A stretch of 64,000 bases of DNA, from assembly GCA_025055075.1 (NCBI GenBank), contig JANWYV010000023.1, positions 33,916 through 97,915 on the forward strand, read 5' to 3'. The notes below the pieces were generated by a model. The model was not told the origin of the DNA. It worked only from the letters and a program-made list of their open reading frames with translations, and did no database searches. Below, piece by piece: positions 54,086-61,964 of this stretch. Source of the stretch: Blastocatellia bacterium. Lineage in GTDB: Bacteria > Acidobacteriota > Blastocatellia > HR10. Made by a program: the position numbers and the translations under genes. Each line of letters starts with the position of its first letter. Position 1 is the first letter of the stretch.

Positions 54086-54317
54086 GCGGAGTGGGGACGA
54101 TCTTCGCAAGTGGTGCGTTGATGAGGAGAAAGTTTCGGCTTTGCAGCTCCCCGCAGTGTTTGTGTCTTGATCTTCTTCCGCGCGCCTTCGCCGAGAGGCG
54201 CGGCGTTGACAAATTTCGGGGCCTCGTTCATCTTTGAGATGCCGGGCGATTTCTAGAGACGCTCCACACGATCGTCGTGTGGGGCGTCACCTTGTTGTCG
54301 GCGCGTGGAGGAGCGAG
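54086..54317 (+). promoter_or_regulatory. Leader region of the epimerase gene with two hairpins
   Basis: No gene is supported here. CGCGCCT (54181-54187) pairs with AGGCGCG (54196-54202). A TTGACA at 54206 has only a poor -10 partner (CATCTT). A strong hairpin is annotated separately at 54259-54287. Confidence 0.4.
54259..54287 (+). terminator. Strong 13 bp hairpin upstream of the epimerase gene
   Basis: ACGCTCCACACGA (54259-54271) pairs with TCGTGTGGGGCGT (54275-54287), all 13 positions with one G-U pair, and a 3-base TCG loop. It ends 30 bases before the ATG at 54318. It may be a terminator of upstream transcription or an attenuator; the weak T content after it (CACCTTGTTG) leaves this open. 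Confidence 0.5.
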
Positions 54318-55217
54318 ATGAGGGTACTTGTGACAGGCTCCACGGGGCTCATCGGATCGGCGTTGGTGCCGTTTTTACGCGCCGGTAGCCATGACGTCGT
54401 GCGATTGGCGCGCACTCGGCTTCAGGTCGGGGAGAACGTCATATTGTGGGATCCGGAGGCGGAGAGGATCACGCCGTCGGAGCTTGAGGGTTTTGATGCT
54501 GTGGTTCACCTTGCCGGGGAGAACATCGCTGGGCGATGGACGGCAGAGAAAAAGGCGCGCATTCGGGAGAGTCGAGTTCGCGGCACGCGATTCCTTTGCG
54601 AAACGCTCGCGCGACTAGAGCGACCGCCGGCCACGCTCGTCTCCGCTTCAGCCATCGGATACTACGGGAATCGAGGTGATGAGCTCTTGCGCGAAGAGAG
54701 TTCACCGGGGCAAGGATTTCTCGCCGAAGTGGCGGTGCAGTGGGAAGCGGCGACGGAACCGGCGGCTCAAAGAGGAATTCGGGTCGTATGCCTTCGGTTC
54801 GGCATCGTCCTCAGCCCGCGCGGAGGAGCCTTAGCGCAGATGCTTCCACCTTTTCGCCTCGGCTTAGGAGGACCCATTGGATCTGGGCAACAGTATTGGA
54901 GCTGGATTGCCATAGATGATGTCCTGCGCGCGATCCAGCATGCGCTGCTGACTGAGGGCTTGCGTGGTCCCGTCAACGTCGTCTCTCCCGATCCGGTCCG
55001 CAATCGCGAATTCGTGCGGACGCTTGGGCGCGTCCTTGGCCGACCGGCGCTTCTGCCTATACCCGTTGCGGCCGTGCGCTTGCTCTTCGGACAAATGGGA
55101 GAAGAATTGCTGTTGGCCAGCCAGCGCGTCGAACCGATTCGCTTACTCGCTTCGGGCTTCGTCTTCCAGTATCCGGACTTGGAAGGCGCCCTTCGTCATC
55201 TTCTCCGAAAGGCGTGA
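54318..55217 (+). CDS. TIGR01777 family NAD-dependent epimerase (YfcH-like)
   Basis: Short-chain-type NAD(P)-binding protein of 299 residues. The Rossmann motif VTGSTGLIGSAL is at the N-terminus; FDAVVHLAGENIAGRWT, SASAIGYYGNRGDELLRE and a C-terminal DUF1731 block (GRPALLPIPVAAVRLLFG) identify the TIGR01777 family. The biological substrate is not known. The frame opens at 54234, but ATG at 54318 has a GGAGGAG site and the family N-terminus. The stop overlaps the lhgO start. Confidence 0.9.
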   Translation: MRVLVTGSTGLIGSALVPFLRAGSHDVVRLARTRLQVGENVILWDPEAERITPSELEGFDAVVHLAGENIAGRWTAEKKARIRESRVRGTRFLCETLARLERPPATLVSASAIGYYGNRGDELLREESSPGQGFLAEVAVQWEAATEPAAQRGIRVVCLRFGIVLSPRGGALAQMLPPFRLGLGGPIGSGQQYWSWIAIDDVLRAIQHALLTEGLRGPVNVVSPDPVRNREFVRTLGRVLGRPALLPIPVAAVRLLFGQMGEELLLASQRVEPIRLLASGFVFQYPDLEGALRHLLRKA

Positions 55218-56425
55218 GCGCGCGACTGTACGATGTAGCGCTCATCGGCGGTGGACTCGTTGGGCTCGCTACGGCGCGCGCCCTTCTGGAGTCACTGCAG
55301 CGGTGTTCGCTCGTCGTCTTGGAGGCTGAGCCTCGCCTGGCTGCTCATCAAAGTGGGCGCAATAGCGGCGTCATCCATTCGGGCCTTTACTATCGCCCCG
55401 GTTCGCTCAAAGCGCGCACGTGCGTCGAGGGACGTCGGGCACTTTATCGCTTCTTGGAGGAACAGCAAATCCCGCATGAGCGCTGTGGGAAGTTGGTGAT
55501 CGCGACGTCTGAGCGCGAGCTCCCCATTTTGGCCGATCTGCAGCGGCGCGGCCACATGAACGGCCTTCAAGGCCTCCGATGGTTGCGCTCGGGAGAGATC
55601 CCGGACTACGAGCCACATGCGCGCGGACTCGCCGCTCTTTGGGTTCCGGAAGCGGGGATCACTGATTTCGCGCTCGTCGCCCAAGCGCTGGCGCGTGACA
55701 TCAGCCAACGCGGTGGGGAAGTACGGACCAGTGCTCGCGCCTTGCGCGTGCATCGTCGGAGCTCGGAGATCATCGTGGAGACGACGACCGGCGAGGTCCG
55801 ATGTCGTGTTCTTGTCGGATGCGCCGGTCTTCAAGCCGATCGCGTGGCGCGCCTTTGCGGTCTTCATCCCGATCTGCGGATCATCCCTTTTCGCGGGGAC
55901 TATTACGAGCTGATTCCCGAACGGCGCGCCTTGGTCAGGAATCTCATCTATCCCGTCCCTGATCCGGAGTTGCCGTTCCTCGGCGTTCATTTCACCCGTC
56001 GCGTGGATGGACGCGTCGAGGTGGGTCCGAACGCCGCGCTCGCGTTCAAACGCGAGGGGTATACGCGGTGGAGCATCTCCGCACGAGATGTGGGAGAGAT
56101 GTTCGCCTTCTCCGGCTTCTGGCGCTTGATCGCCCGCTATGGACGGGTGGGCCTTCGTGAGATGGCGCTCAGCTTCAGCCGGCGCGCATTCGCCCGCGCG
56201 CTCGAACGGCTCGTCCCGGACATTCGTCCTCAAGACCTACGGCCTGCGCCTTCTGGCGTGCGCGCTCAGGCCGTGAATTCATCGGGTCGGCTCGTGGACG
56301 ATTTTCACATCCTCGAAGCCGAGCGCATGGTGCATGTTCTCAACGCTCCTTCACCCGCGGCGACGGCCTCATTGCGCATCGGAGAGATCATCGCCGCTCG
56401 CGTCCGCGCGCATTTGGAGGGATGA
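55214..56425 (+). CDS. lhgO: L-2-hydroxyglutarate oxidase
   Basis: FAD-dependent oxidation of L-2-hydroxyglutarate to 2-oxoglutarate, feeding electrons to the membrane. The dinucleotide-binding motif IGGGLVGLATARALL is at the N-terminus, followed by HQSGRNSGVIHSGLYYRPGSLKA and the FRGDYYEL and HFTRRVDGRVEVGPNA blocks typical of LhgO. Length is 403 residues. GTG at 55214 overlaps the epimerase TGA, so translation is coupled. Convergent with the enoyl-CoA hydratase. Confidence 0.93.
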   Translation: MSARLYDVALIGGGLVGLATARALLESLQRCSLVVLEAEPRLAAHQSGRNSGVIHSGLYYRPGSLKARTCVEGRRALYRFLEEQQIPHERCGKLVIATSERELPILADLQRRGHMNGLQGLRWLRSGEIPDYEPHARGLAALWVPEAGITDFALVAQALARDISQRGGEVRTSARALRVHRRSSEIIVETTTGEVRCRVLVGCAGLQADRVARLCGLHPDLRIIPFRGDYYELIPERRALVRNLIYPVPDPELPFLGVHFTRRVDGRVEVGPNAALAFKREGYTRWSISARDVGEMFAFSGFWRLIARYGRVGLREMALSFSRRAFARALERLVPDIRPQDLRPAPSGVRAQAVNSSGRLVDDFHILEAERMVHVLNAPSPAATASLRIGEIIAARVRAHLEG

Positions 56426-56447
56426 AAATGTCTTCCTAATCGCCCAC

Positions 56448-57251
56448 TCACGGGAGGTACGGCAACGGACTCCGACTCTCCACGAAACGGCGCAGGTTCT
56501 CTATCACTTCGGGCCGCGCGAATAACTCGCAGAAGAGGTCAATCTCCTGGCGCAGATCCTCGTAAGGGATCGGCTTGATGAAGCGCTTCGCAATTCGGCG
56601 CACCTTGGAATCAAATTTCACGATCTGTGCTGCCGTCGTTCGAGCGACCGCGAGCGCTTGCCCTTCGGCCACCAATTGGCTGACGAGTCCCGCAGCGTGT
56701 GCGCGCGCAGCGTTGATGCTGCGCCCCGTCAGCAGGAGATCGCGCACGACACCATTGCCCACGTCTCGCTTCAAGCGCGGAATGCCCCCGAAGCCCGGGA
56801 TCAATCCCAATCGCAATTCCGGAAAACCGAACCGCGCCATCTTCTCGGCGATGATGAGGTCGCACGCCAGGGCCAGTTCCAATCCTCCACCGAACACCAC
56901 GCCGTGCACAGCCGCAATTGTCACAAGCGGCGTCGCATCGAGCCGATTGAGGACGCGATGGATGCGTTCGAGGAACTTCCGCACGCCGGCCGTGCGTTCG
57001 GCCACGTCCAAATCTCGCGCGCGTTCGTACAGCTCCCGCAAATCGGCTCCGGCGCTGAACCCACAGCGCACGGCGCTGTAGAGGATGACGACGTGCGCTT
57101 TTTCCGTCAGCTCATCCAACGCCCAGGCGAATCGCTCCAACTCCTCTAGCATCAGCGAGCCGATCTCGTTGCATGGCTCGCGATGGAGCTGAAGCTCCAC
57201 GATGCCATCCCTCACCTCCCACGAGAGCGCTTTCCCCTGAAATCGCTCCAT
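56448..57251 (-). CDS. Enoyl-CoA hydratase/isomerase family protein
   Basis: Crotonase-fold protein of 267 residues. The oxyanion-hole strands are visible: VRCGFSAGADLRELYERA and VHGVVFGGGLELALACDLIIAE. At the second catalytic site the block FPELRLGLIPGFGGIPRLKRDVG keeps the E-x-x-x-G pattern expected for hydratase activity (Glu in FPELRLG). The C-terminus is somewhat divergent. Exact activity (hydratase, isomerase or other) cannot be settled. Probably its own transcript; phhB lies 51 bases upstream on the same strand. Confidence 0.87.
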   Translation of the reverse strand: MERFQGKALSWEVRDGIVELQLHREPCNEIGSLMLEELERFAWALDELTEKAHVVILYSAVRCGFSAGADLRELYERARDLDVAERTAGVRKFLERIHRVLNRLDATPLVTIAAVHGVVFGGGLELALACDLIIAEKMARFGFPELRLGLIPGFGGIPRLKRDVGNGVVRDLLLTGRSINAARAHAAGLVSQLVAEGQALAVARTTAAQIVKFDSKVRRIAKRFIKPIPYEDLRQEIDLFCELFARPEVIENLRRFVESRSPLPYLP

Positions 57252-57302
57252 CCCGTCTTCTCCCGCTGCCTCACGTGCCCACGCGCTTTCCCCGACGTCC
57301 CC

Positions 57303-57665
57303 TCATTCGGAGGCAGAAGGCTTTTCTTCAGCGTAGAGCCGATCCGTCTTCGCGGCCATGATGAAATCGTTGCGATGCAGGCCACGAATCTTGTGCGTCC
57401 ACCAGGTGACGGTGGCGCGTCCCCACTCGATCAAGATCGCCGGATGGTGATCCTCCTCCTCCGCCAGCGCGCCCACCTTGTTCGTGAAGGCCAATGCCTC
57501 GGCGAAATCTCGGAAGCGAAACGTGCGCTCCAGCCGCTTGATCCCCTCCCGTTCGACGATCGTCCACTCCGGCACTTGTGGGGAGAGCGCAGCGATCTCT
57601 TCATCGCTGAGAGGGGGGACATCGCCGCGACATGCTTCGCATTTCATCTCGGCCAGTGGCTTCAT
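57303..57665 (-). CDS. phhB: Pterin-4a-carbinolamine dehydratase
   Basis: Dehydrates 4a-hydroxytetrahydropterin, recycling the cofactor of aromatic amino acid hydroxylases. The signature [22 protein letters not shown] carries the active-site His pair. A short N-terminal extension has a CxxC pair (CEACRG), not part of the standard fold. Length is 120 residues. ATG at 57665 has AGGAGG at 6 bases; ATG at 57671 is closer to that site and less likely. No phenylalanine hydroxylase gene is in view. Confidence 0.92.
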   Translation of the reverse strand: MKPLAEMKCEACRGDVPPLSDEEIAALSPQVPEWTIVEREGIKRLERTFRFRDFAEALAFTNKVGALAEEEDHHPAILIEWGRATVTWWTHKIRGLHRNDFIMAAKTDRLYAEEKPSASE

Positions 57666-57744
57666 CAGCATCCTCCTCGCCTTCGCTCACTCTGTCGCGG
57701 GTACGCCGCGAACGCTAATTGATGGCACACGACCAGGGGACCTG

Positions 57745-59307
57745 TCAACGCGAGGGGCGAAGAGCCCGCTCGATCGCCTCCGTCATCTCCCGCATCAATT
57801 CGCGCTCGCTCACCCCACGCCAACAATGACCGCGACGTGGCCCATAGACGATCCGCGCCTCCGCCGGAGGATCAGCTCGCTTCAGGAAGTCCTCCAGCAA
57901 GTAGACGGCATTGTTGAGGAAGTAATCGTCGGCCTCCCCCATCCAAATGCGGAGCTTTCCCCGCAGCTTCGGGCCGAGCGTGGGCCAATTCCGCTCCAGG
58001 ACGAGCCGCAGATCATATCGCCTCCAATGCTCGACGGCGTCGCGGTTGATCTGCCCCGTCTTCGGATCCCATAAGGGGACGGGACGCCCATCGGCGCCGC
58101 GCGGACCGTAAACAGCATTCCATGCCCCCCATTGTCCACCCGACATCGTGTAGCTATCGCCCAGACCCACGACGTTCTCCACCTGACACTCGTGCCGCAT
58201 GGTGAATCGCACATCACCGCGTTCATCGCGCGCGCTCGGTCGCTCGAAGCCATATCGGTTCACGTAGGCGTTCTCGTCCTCGTAGATGTTGATGAGTTGA
58301 AAGGCGCGAAAATCCACGCTATCCGGACAATATGCCCACGCGCCGTTGAAGACGTCTGGATAGAAAATCTGAAGCGCCAGCGCGACCCATCCTCCGGTCG
58401 AACCCCCATCAAGCACACGCGCTTCGGGCCGACCCAGCGCGCGAAACGTCCGCTCCACATACGGGATCAGTTCCTGAACGAGCGCGTCACCGTACGGACC
58501 GTTATTCGCCGAGTTCACGTAGTATGGGTCTCCATAGGGACCGGCCCCATCCAAGTGCAGCAGGATCATTCGCGGCGTATCGTCCGCGAGCCACGCGCGC
58601 CGAAACTCCGAACCTTCGGCCATCAGCCGGAGTACGTTCGTGTATCGCGTGCCATATCCTCCAATGTGGATGCGAAGCGGATAGCGGCGTTCGGGCTCGC
58701 GCGCATAATCACGGGGCAGGATCACCCCGGCCCGCAGATACATGGGCCGACCGTGGAACGCGCTGAGGAGTCGAGAGGGGATCTTCACGAACTTCACATG
58801 CTCGGTCTCTTCGGGCGACTCTTCGGGGATCTTGTGCGTTAATTCCAAGCGAATCACGCCGCCCTGTGCAGGATCCACTCGGACGCGTCGCACATCGCTG
58901 TAGAGATTACCCGGGGCGTCCGGTCGTCGAATGTCCGGATTCCACATGAACACGGCCTGCACGAAATATTCCCCTGGCAGGAGCTGCCCAAGACGTTCAA
59001 TCGGCACGCCGATCGCCGTCTCGTCCAGAATGGCCGTGCGATTGGGCCCGAAATCCCGAACATCCCGTCCGAAGACGGACGGCCCCTTGAGTCCCGTGCG
59101 CCCGATGGCGAAACGCGGTTCTGGCTCCGGTCGCGAGCTGAAGACCAGGAGCAAGCGCCCCGTCTGCGGCGTCTCAAGAAGCCCCGGGGCGACTCCCACT
59201 TCAACGCGAAACCCTGTCGAATCCGAGAGGCCGCGCCCGCCGAGGGCGAAGCTGAAGATCAGGATAAGTAACGCGACATTTCGCCCGAAAATCCCCATCG
59301 CAATCAT
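57745..59307 (-). CDS. Exported esterase, alpha/beta hydrolase (esterase D-like)
   Basis: A 520-residue protein with a signal peptide (NVALLILIFSFALGGRG). About 190 residues form a beta-rich N-terminal region (VEVGVAPGLLETPQTGRLLLVF) similar to a carbohydrate-binding or immunoglobulin-like module. A putative esterase domain follows, with nucleophile Ser in DGGSTGGWVAL and likely catalytic His in GPRRGHCWRG. Esterase D-type enzymes release acyl groups from sugars or siderophores. The substrate is unknown. ATG at 59307 follows GGAGGGG. Divergent from the CRISPR operon. Confidence 0.85.
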   Translation of the reverse strand: MIAMGIFGRNVALLILIFSFALGGRGLSDSTGFRVEVGVAPGLLETPQTGRLLLVFSSRPEPEPRFAIGRTGLKGPSVFGRDVRDFGPNRTAILDETAIGVPIERLGQLLPGEYFVQAVFMWNPDIRRPDAPGNLYSDVRRVRVDPAQGGVIRLELTHKIPEESPEETEHVKFVKIPSRLLSAFHGRPMYLRAGVILPRDYAREPERRYPLRIHIGGYGTRYTNVLRLMAEGSEFRRAWLADDTPRMILLHLDGAGPYGDPYYVNSANNGPYGDALVQELIPYVERTFRALGRPEARVLDGGSTGGWVALALQIFYPDVFNGAWAYCPDSVDFRAFQLINIYEDENAYVNRYGFERPSARDERGDVRFTMRHECQVENVVGLGDSYTMSGGQWGAWNAVYGPRGADGRPVPLWDPKTGQINRDAVEHWRRYDLRLVLERNWPTLGPKLRGKLRIWMGEADDYFLNNAVYLLEDFLKRADPPAEARIVYGPRRGHCWRGVSERELMREMTEAIERALRPSR

Positions 59308-59392
59308 CGCCCCTCCCTTCCATGCGCTCGATGAAGAAGGCGCGATCGTACCAATTCCGAGCTTCGCGCGTCAAATTCGCAGAAAAAACTCG

Positions 59393-59420
59393 TTGACGCG
59401 TTGTGGGCCTTCTCTATAAA
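59393..59420 (+). promoter_or_regulatory. Sigma-70-type promoter of cas6-cmr
   Basis: TTGACG (59393-59398), 16-base spacer, TATAAA (59415-59420). The transcript should start near 59427, directly before the hairpin, about 190 bases ahead of cas6. Confidence 0.6.
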
Positions 59421-59427
59421 ATGGAGG

Positions 59428-59455
59428 CGCCATTTCGCCACGAGGCGAGATGGCG
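59428..59455 (+). promoter_or_regulatory. Hairpin at the 5' end of the cas6-cmr transcript
   Basis: CGCCATTTCGCC (59428-59439) pairs over all 12 positions (one G-U) with GGCGAGATGGCG (59444-59455), with a 4-base ACGA loop. It would be the first structure in the mRNA. Possible roles are mRNA protection, attenuation, or a processing site; none is shown. Confidence 0.55.
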
Positions 59456-59619
59456 AGATCCACTCCAGTTCGAACGCGTGCTCCAGCGAGTTTCCGTCGG
59501 CGAGAGCGGTAGTCGAGGATGCTCGATATCGAGCGGAGAGCGCCGGATCCAGTCGTCCGTTCGCCCGAAGCCACGGGCAGAGGCGCTTGTGAAATCTGCG
59601 GGTAAACTGGAGCCGCTTT

Positions 59620-60660
59620 ATGGACACGTCATCGGACCTCCTCAGCTTCGCTCGCGCCTTGCGTGTCGGGGGCTTCGAATTCACCTGGCGTGCGCAGGAC
59701 GAGGCCTGGCTTCCACGCTTCAAAGGCTCGACGATTCGCGGCGCTATAGGCTGGGCCTTCAAGCGCGTCGTGTGCGTTCGTCCCGACGGGCAATGCGAAC
59801 TCTGCACGGTGCGCTCGAGCTGCCGTTACCCCTACGTGTTCGAGACATCGCCCCCACCCGATGTGCCCGTGTTTCGCGGACAGCGTTTCGCGCCCCACCC
59901 TTACGTGCTGGAGCCTCCGCTCGAAGAGAAAGAGCGTTATGCTCCGGGCGAGCCCTTGACCTTCGGCCTTTGGCTTTTCGGACGAGCGGTGGCCGATCTC
60001 CCTTATGTGATCTTAGCTGCAGAACAGGCAGGACGCGCTGGCATCGGGCGAGGACGCGCTCGCTTCACTCTCGAAACGGTGCGCACTCGAGACGCCGATG
60101 GTGGGACTTTCGTGATCTACGACGGTTCGTCCAGGCGCTTCGTCTGGGAGAAGGGCGAACTGTGCTTGGAGGCGTTCATCCAGGCGCGGCAACTTCGACT
60201 TCAGAACTCTCCCGGGGATCGCGTCCGGCTTCGCTTCATAACCCCCACGCGCGTGCGCGTCGGCGGAGATTTACAAGGTGAGCTTCCTTTCGACCTATTT
60301 GTGCGAAGCCTGCTGCGGCGGCTCTGGCAGCTCGTACTCGTGCATGGGGATGAGCCGAAGGCGCTCGATCATCGCTCCTTGATCGAACGCGCGCAAGCTA
60401 TTCCCGCCGTCCATCAGGCCCTCGTCTGGCGCGATTGGGAACGCTACTCGCATCGGCAGCGAACGAAGATGCGACTGGGCGGATTCGTCGGCGAAATCGA
60501 ATACGAGCTGAAGGAGAACGCGCGAATTGATTTCCTCCCTCTCCTCATCGCAGGCGAACTCGTGCACGTCGGCACCGGCACGACTTTCGGACTCGGGAAG
60601 TACGTGCTCGAAATCGCTCATCATGAATCCGCGCTCAATTCGGTGCCCGCGACGTCTTAG
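59620..60660 (+). CDS. cas6: CRISPR pre-crRNA endoribonuclease Cas6
   Basis: RAMP protein of 346 residues that cuts repeat RNA to release crRNAs. It opens with a RAMP-like strand (FEFTWRAQDEAWLPRFKGSTIRG), has a CELCTVRSSCRY Cys cluster like that of larger Cas6 proteins, and ends with the Gly-rich loop VGTGTTFGLGKYVLE typical of the family. The catalytic His is not certain. It has no good Shine-Dalgarno, which leaves the ATG start less sure. It stands first in the cas6-cmr1-cmr2 run, 98 bases before cmr1. Confidence 0.85.
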   Translation: MDTSSDLLSFARALRVGGFEFTWRAQDEAWLPRFKGSTIRGAIGWAFKRVVCVRPDGQCELCTVRSSCRYPYVFETSPPPDVPVFRGQRFAPHPYVLEPPLEEKERYAPGEPLTFGLWLFGRAVADLPYVILAAEQAGRAGIGRGRARFTLETVRTRDADGGTFVIYDGSSRRFVWEKGELCLEAFIQARQLRLQNSPGDRVRLRFITPTRVRVGGDLQGELPFDLFVRSLLRRLWQLVLVHGDEPKALDHRSLIERAQAIPAVHQALVWRDWERYSHRQRTKMRLGGFVGEIEYELKENARIDFLPLLIAGELVHVGTGTTFGLGKYVLEIAHHESALNSVPATS

Positions 60661-60758
60661 CTAAATGACCGGAGATGCTCGGAAAGATTGCCGCCATATT
60701 GCTAATGTGGAAAAGCGCGAACCGACTTTGATACAGTCAGCCCTGCATGGAGGCGAAG

Positions 60759-61964
60759 ATGAAAAAAGTCGGCTTTACGCTGGAGACTGTTACGCCGCTA
60801 TTTTTGTCGGGCAATGATCAGAACAGCGTCGAGCTTCGCGCCGCGAGCATCCGCGGACACCTACGCTATTGGTATCGCGCCCTACTGGGCGGACTGGGGA
60901 TCATACGACCGGACCAACTCCACGAGCTGGAGAGTCGAGTTTTCGGGAAAGAAGAGCAAGGATCTCCAGTACTCGTCAGGATCAAAGACATTCGCTGGGC
61001 CGGCGGGCGAATTAAGCAAAACAAAGAGCTTGATCTGGGGTATGACCAAGCGAGGAGGCAAACTCGTCGCCCAGGGTTGACCTATCTGCTCTATTCGACG
61101 CAGCTCGGCGGGAACGAACGTCCCTATGCGGATGTCGGGACGACTTTCACGCTGGAGCTTTCTTCGTTCAACGAGGAAGCTGAGAAGCTGTTGAAGCTCA
61201 CGGCGTGCGCGCTTTGGTGCTGGACGCATTTCGGAGGACTCGGAACGCGCGCTCGACGCGGCGGAGGAAATGTTCAAGTCAAAGGGGTGAGCGACGAGCA
61301 GGAGATCTTTCGTGATCTTCCTGCCTTCACGATGGCGGACATAAACACTGTCGAGGCGCTGAAAAGTCATCTGGAAAGCGGATTGAGGAAAGTGCGCGGT
61401 CTTGTCGCCGAACTCAACAAGCTCGCGACGAAAACGCCAGGCAGCAGCGTGGACTTTCCCATCCTTCACCCGAATCATGCGGACATCTGGATCATTCGGA
61501 CCACGTGGAAAGACGCTCTGAGCGCAATGGAAGAGGTGGGGAAGAAATTTCAACAGTTTCGACATAAGCGCAATCCTGATTTTCCTTCGGTGCTGAACGA
61601 TTACCTGAACGCAGGTCGTTCGCCGACATTGGAACGGCCAGCCTTTGGACTTCCACTGCAATTTCGCTATCGTTCGGCGCCGCACAAGCAGGCCATGGTC
61701 GAAACGCAAAGGTTCACTCGGCGCGCCTCGCCGCTGCTGTTTCGCTTCCTCAAACTCGGAGATGGGAGAGTATCGCTCGTTCTGCTCCATTTCAGATCAT
61801 CTTTCCTGCCGAGCGGAGAGATGCTCAAGATCAAAGACCAGTCGAAGGGGCCAAAGCAGAAACCTCAGTTTCTGAATCCCCCAACCGCTGCCGTTCAACA
61901 AGGGTTGACTCAGCAGTTTCGCGATCAATTCGGCGGTCATCTTGATGTGAGGAATTGGTTATGA
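60759..61964 (+). CDS. cmr1: Type III-B CRISPR RAMP protein Cmr1
   Basis: Subunit of the Cmr effector complex that cleaves target RNA. The N-terminus KKVGFTLETVTPLFLSGNDQ, the block LRAASIRGHLRYWYRALLG and the Gly-rich FGGLGTRARRGGGNVQV are diagnostic of Cmr1. Length is 401 residues, with a less conserved C-terminal half. ATG at 60759 is preceded by GGAGG; the ATG at 60747 overlaps that site. The stop overlaps cmr2 by ATGA. Confidence 0.93.
   Translation: MKKVGFTLETVTPLFLSGNDQNSVELRAASIRGHLRYWYRALLGGLGIIRPDQLHELESRVFGKEEQGSPVLVRIKDIRWAGGRIKQNKELDLGYDQARRQTRRPGLTYLLYSTQLGGNERPYADVGTTFTLELSSFNEEAEKLLKLTACALWCWTHFGGLGTRARRGGGNVQVKGVSDEQEIFRDLPAFTMADINTVEALKSHLESGLRKVRGLVAELNKLATKTPGSSVDFPILHPNHADIWIIRTTWKDALSAMEEVGKKFQQFRHKRNPDFPSVLNDYLNAGRSPTLERPAFGLPLQFRYRSAPHKQAMVETQRFTRRASPLLFRFLKLGDGRVSLVLLHFRSSFLPSGEMLKIKDQSKGPKQKPQFLNPPTAAVQQGLTQQFRDQFGGHLDVRNWL

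Larger units (their letters stand above)
59308..59619. other. Divergent intergenic region and leader of the CRISPR-Cas operon
   Basis: About 310 bases without a supported gene. It carries a promoter (59393-59420) and a strong hairpin at the predicted 5' end of the transcript (59428-59455), followed by about 165 bases of leader. No CRISPR repeats occur here. Confidence 0.5.

Noticed and set aside
53881..54317. A tRNA-Sec (selC) gene close to the exported selenoprotein
   Set aside because: No long acceptor stem, TCA anticodon loop or T-arm could be assembled here.
59403..60281. 292-codon frame covering the cas6 leader and the start of cas6
   Set aside because: It is out of frame with cas6 and gives an Arg-rich, unrecognisable product.
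59308..60760. CRISPR array next to the cas genes
   Set aside because: No direct repeats with regular spacing were seen in the leader or in the cas6-cmr1 gap.
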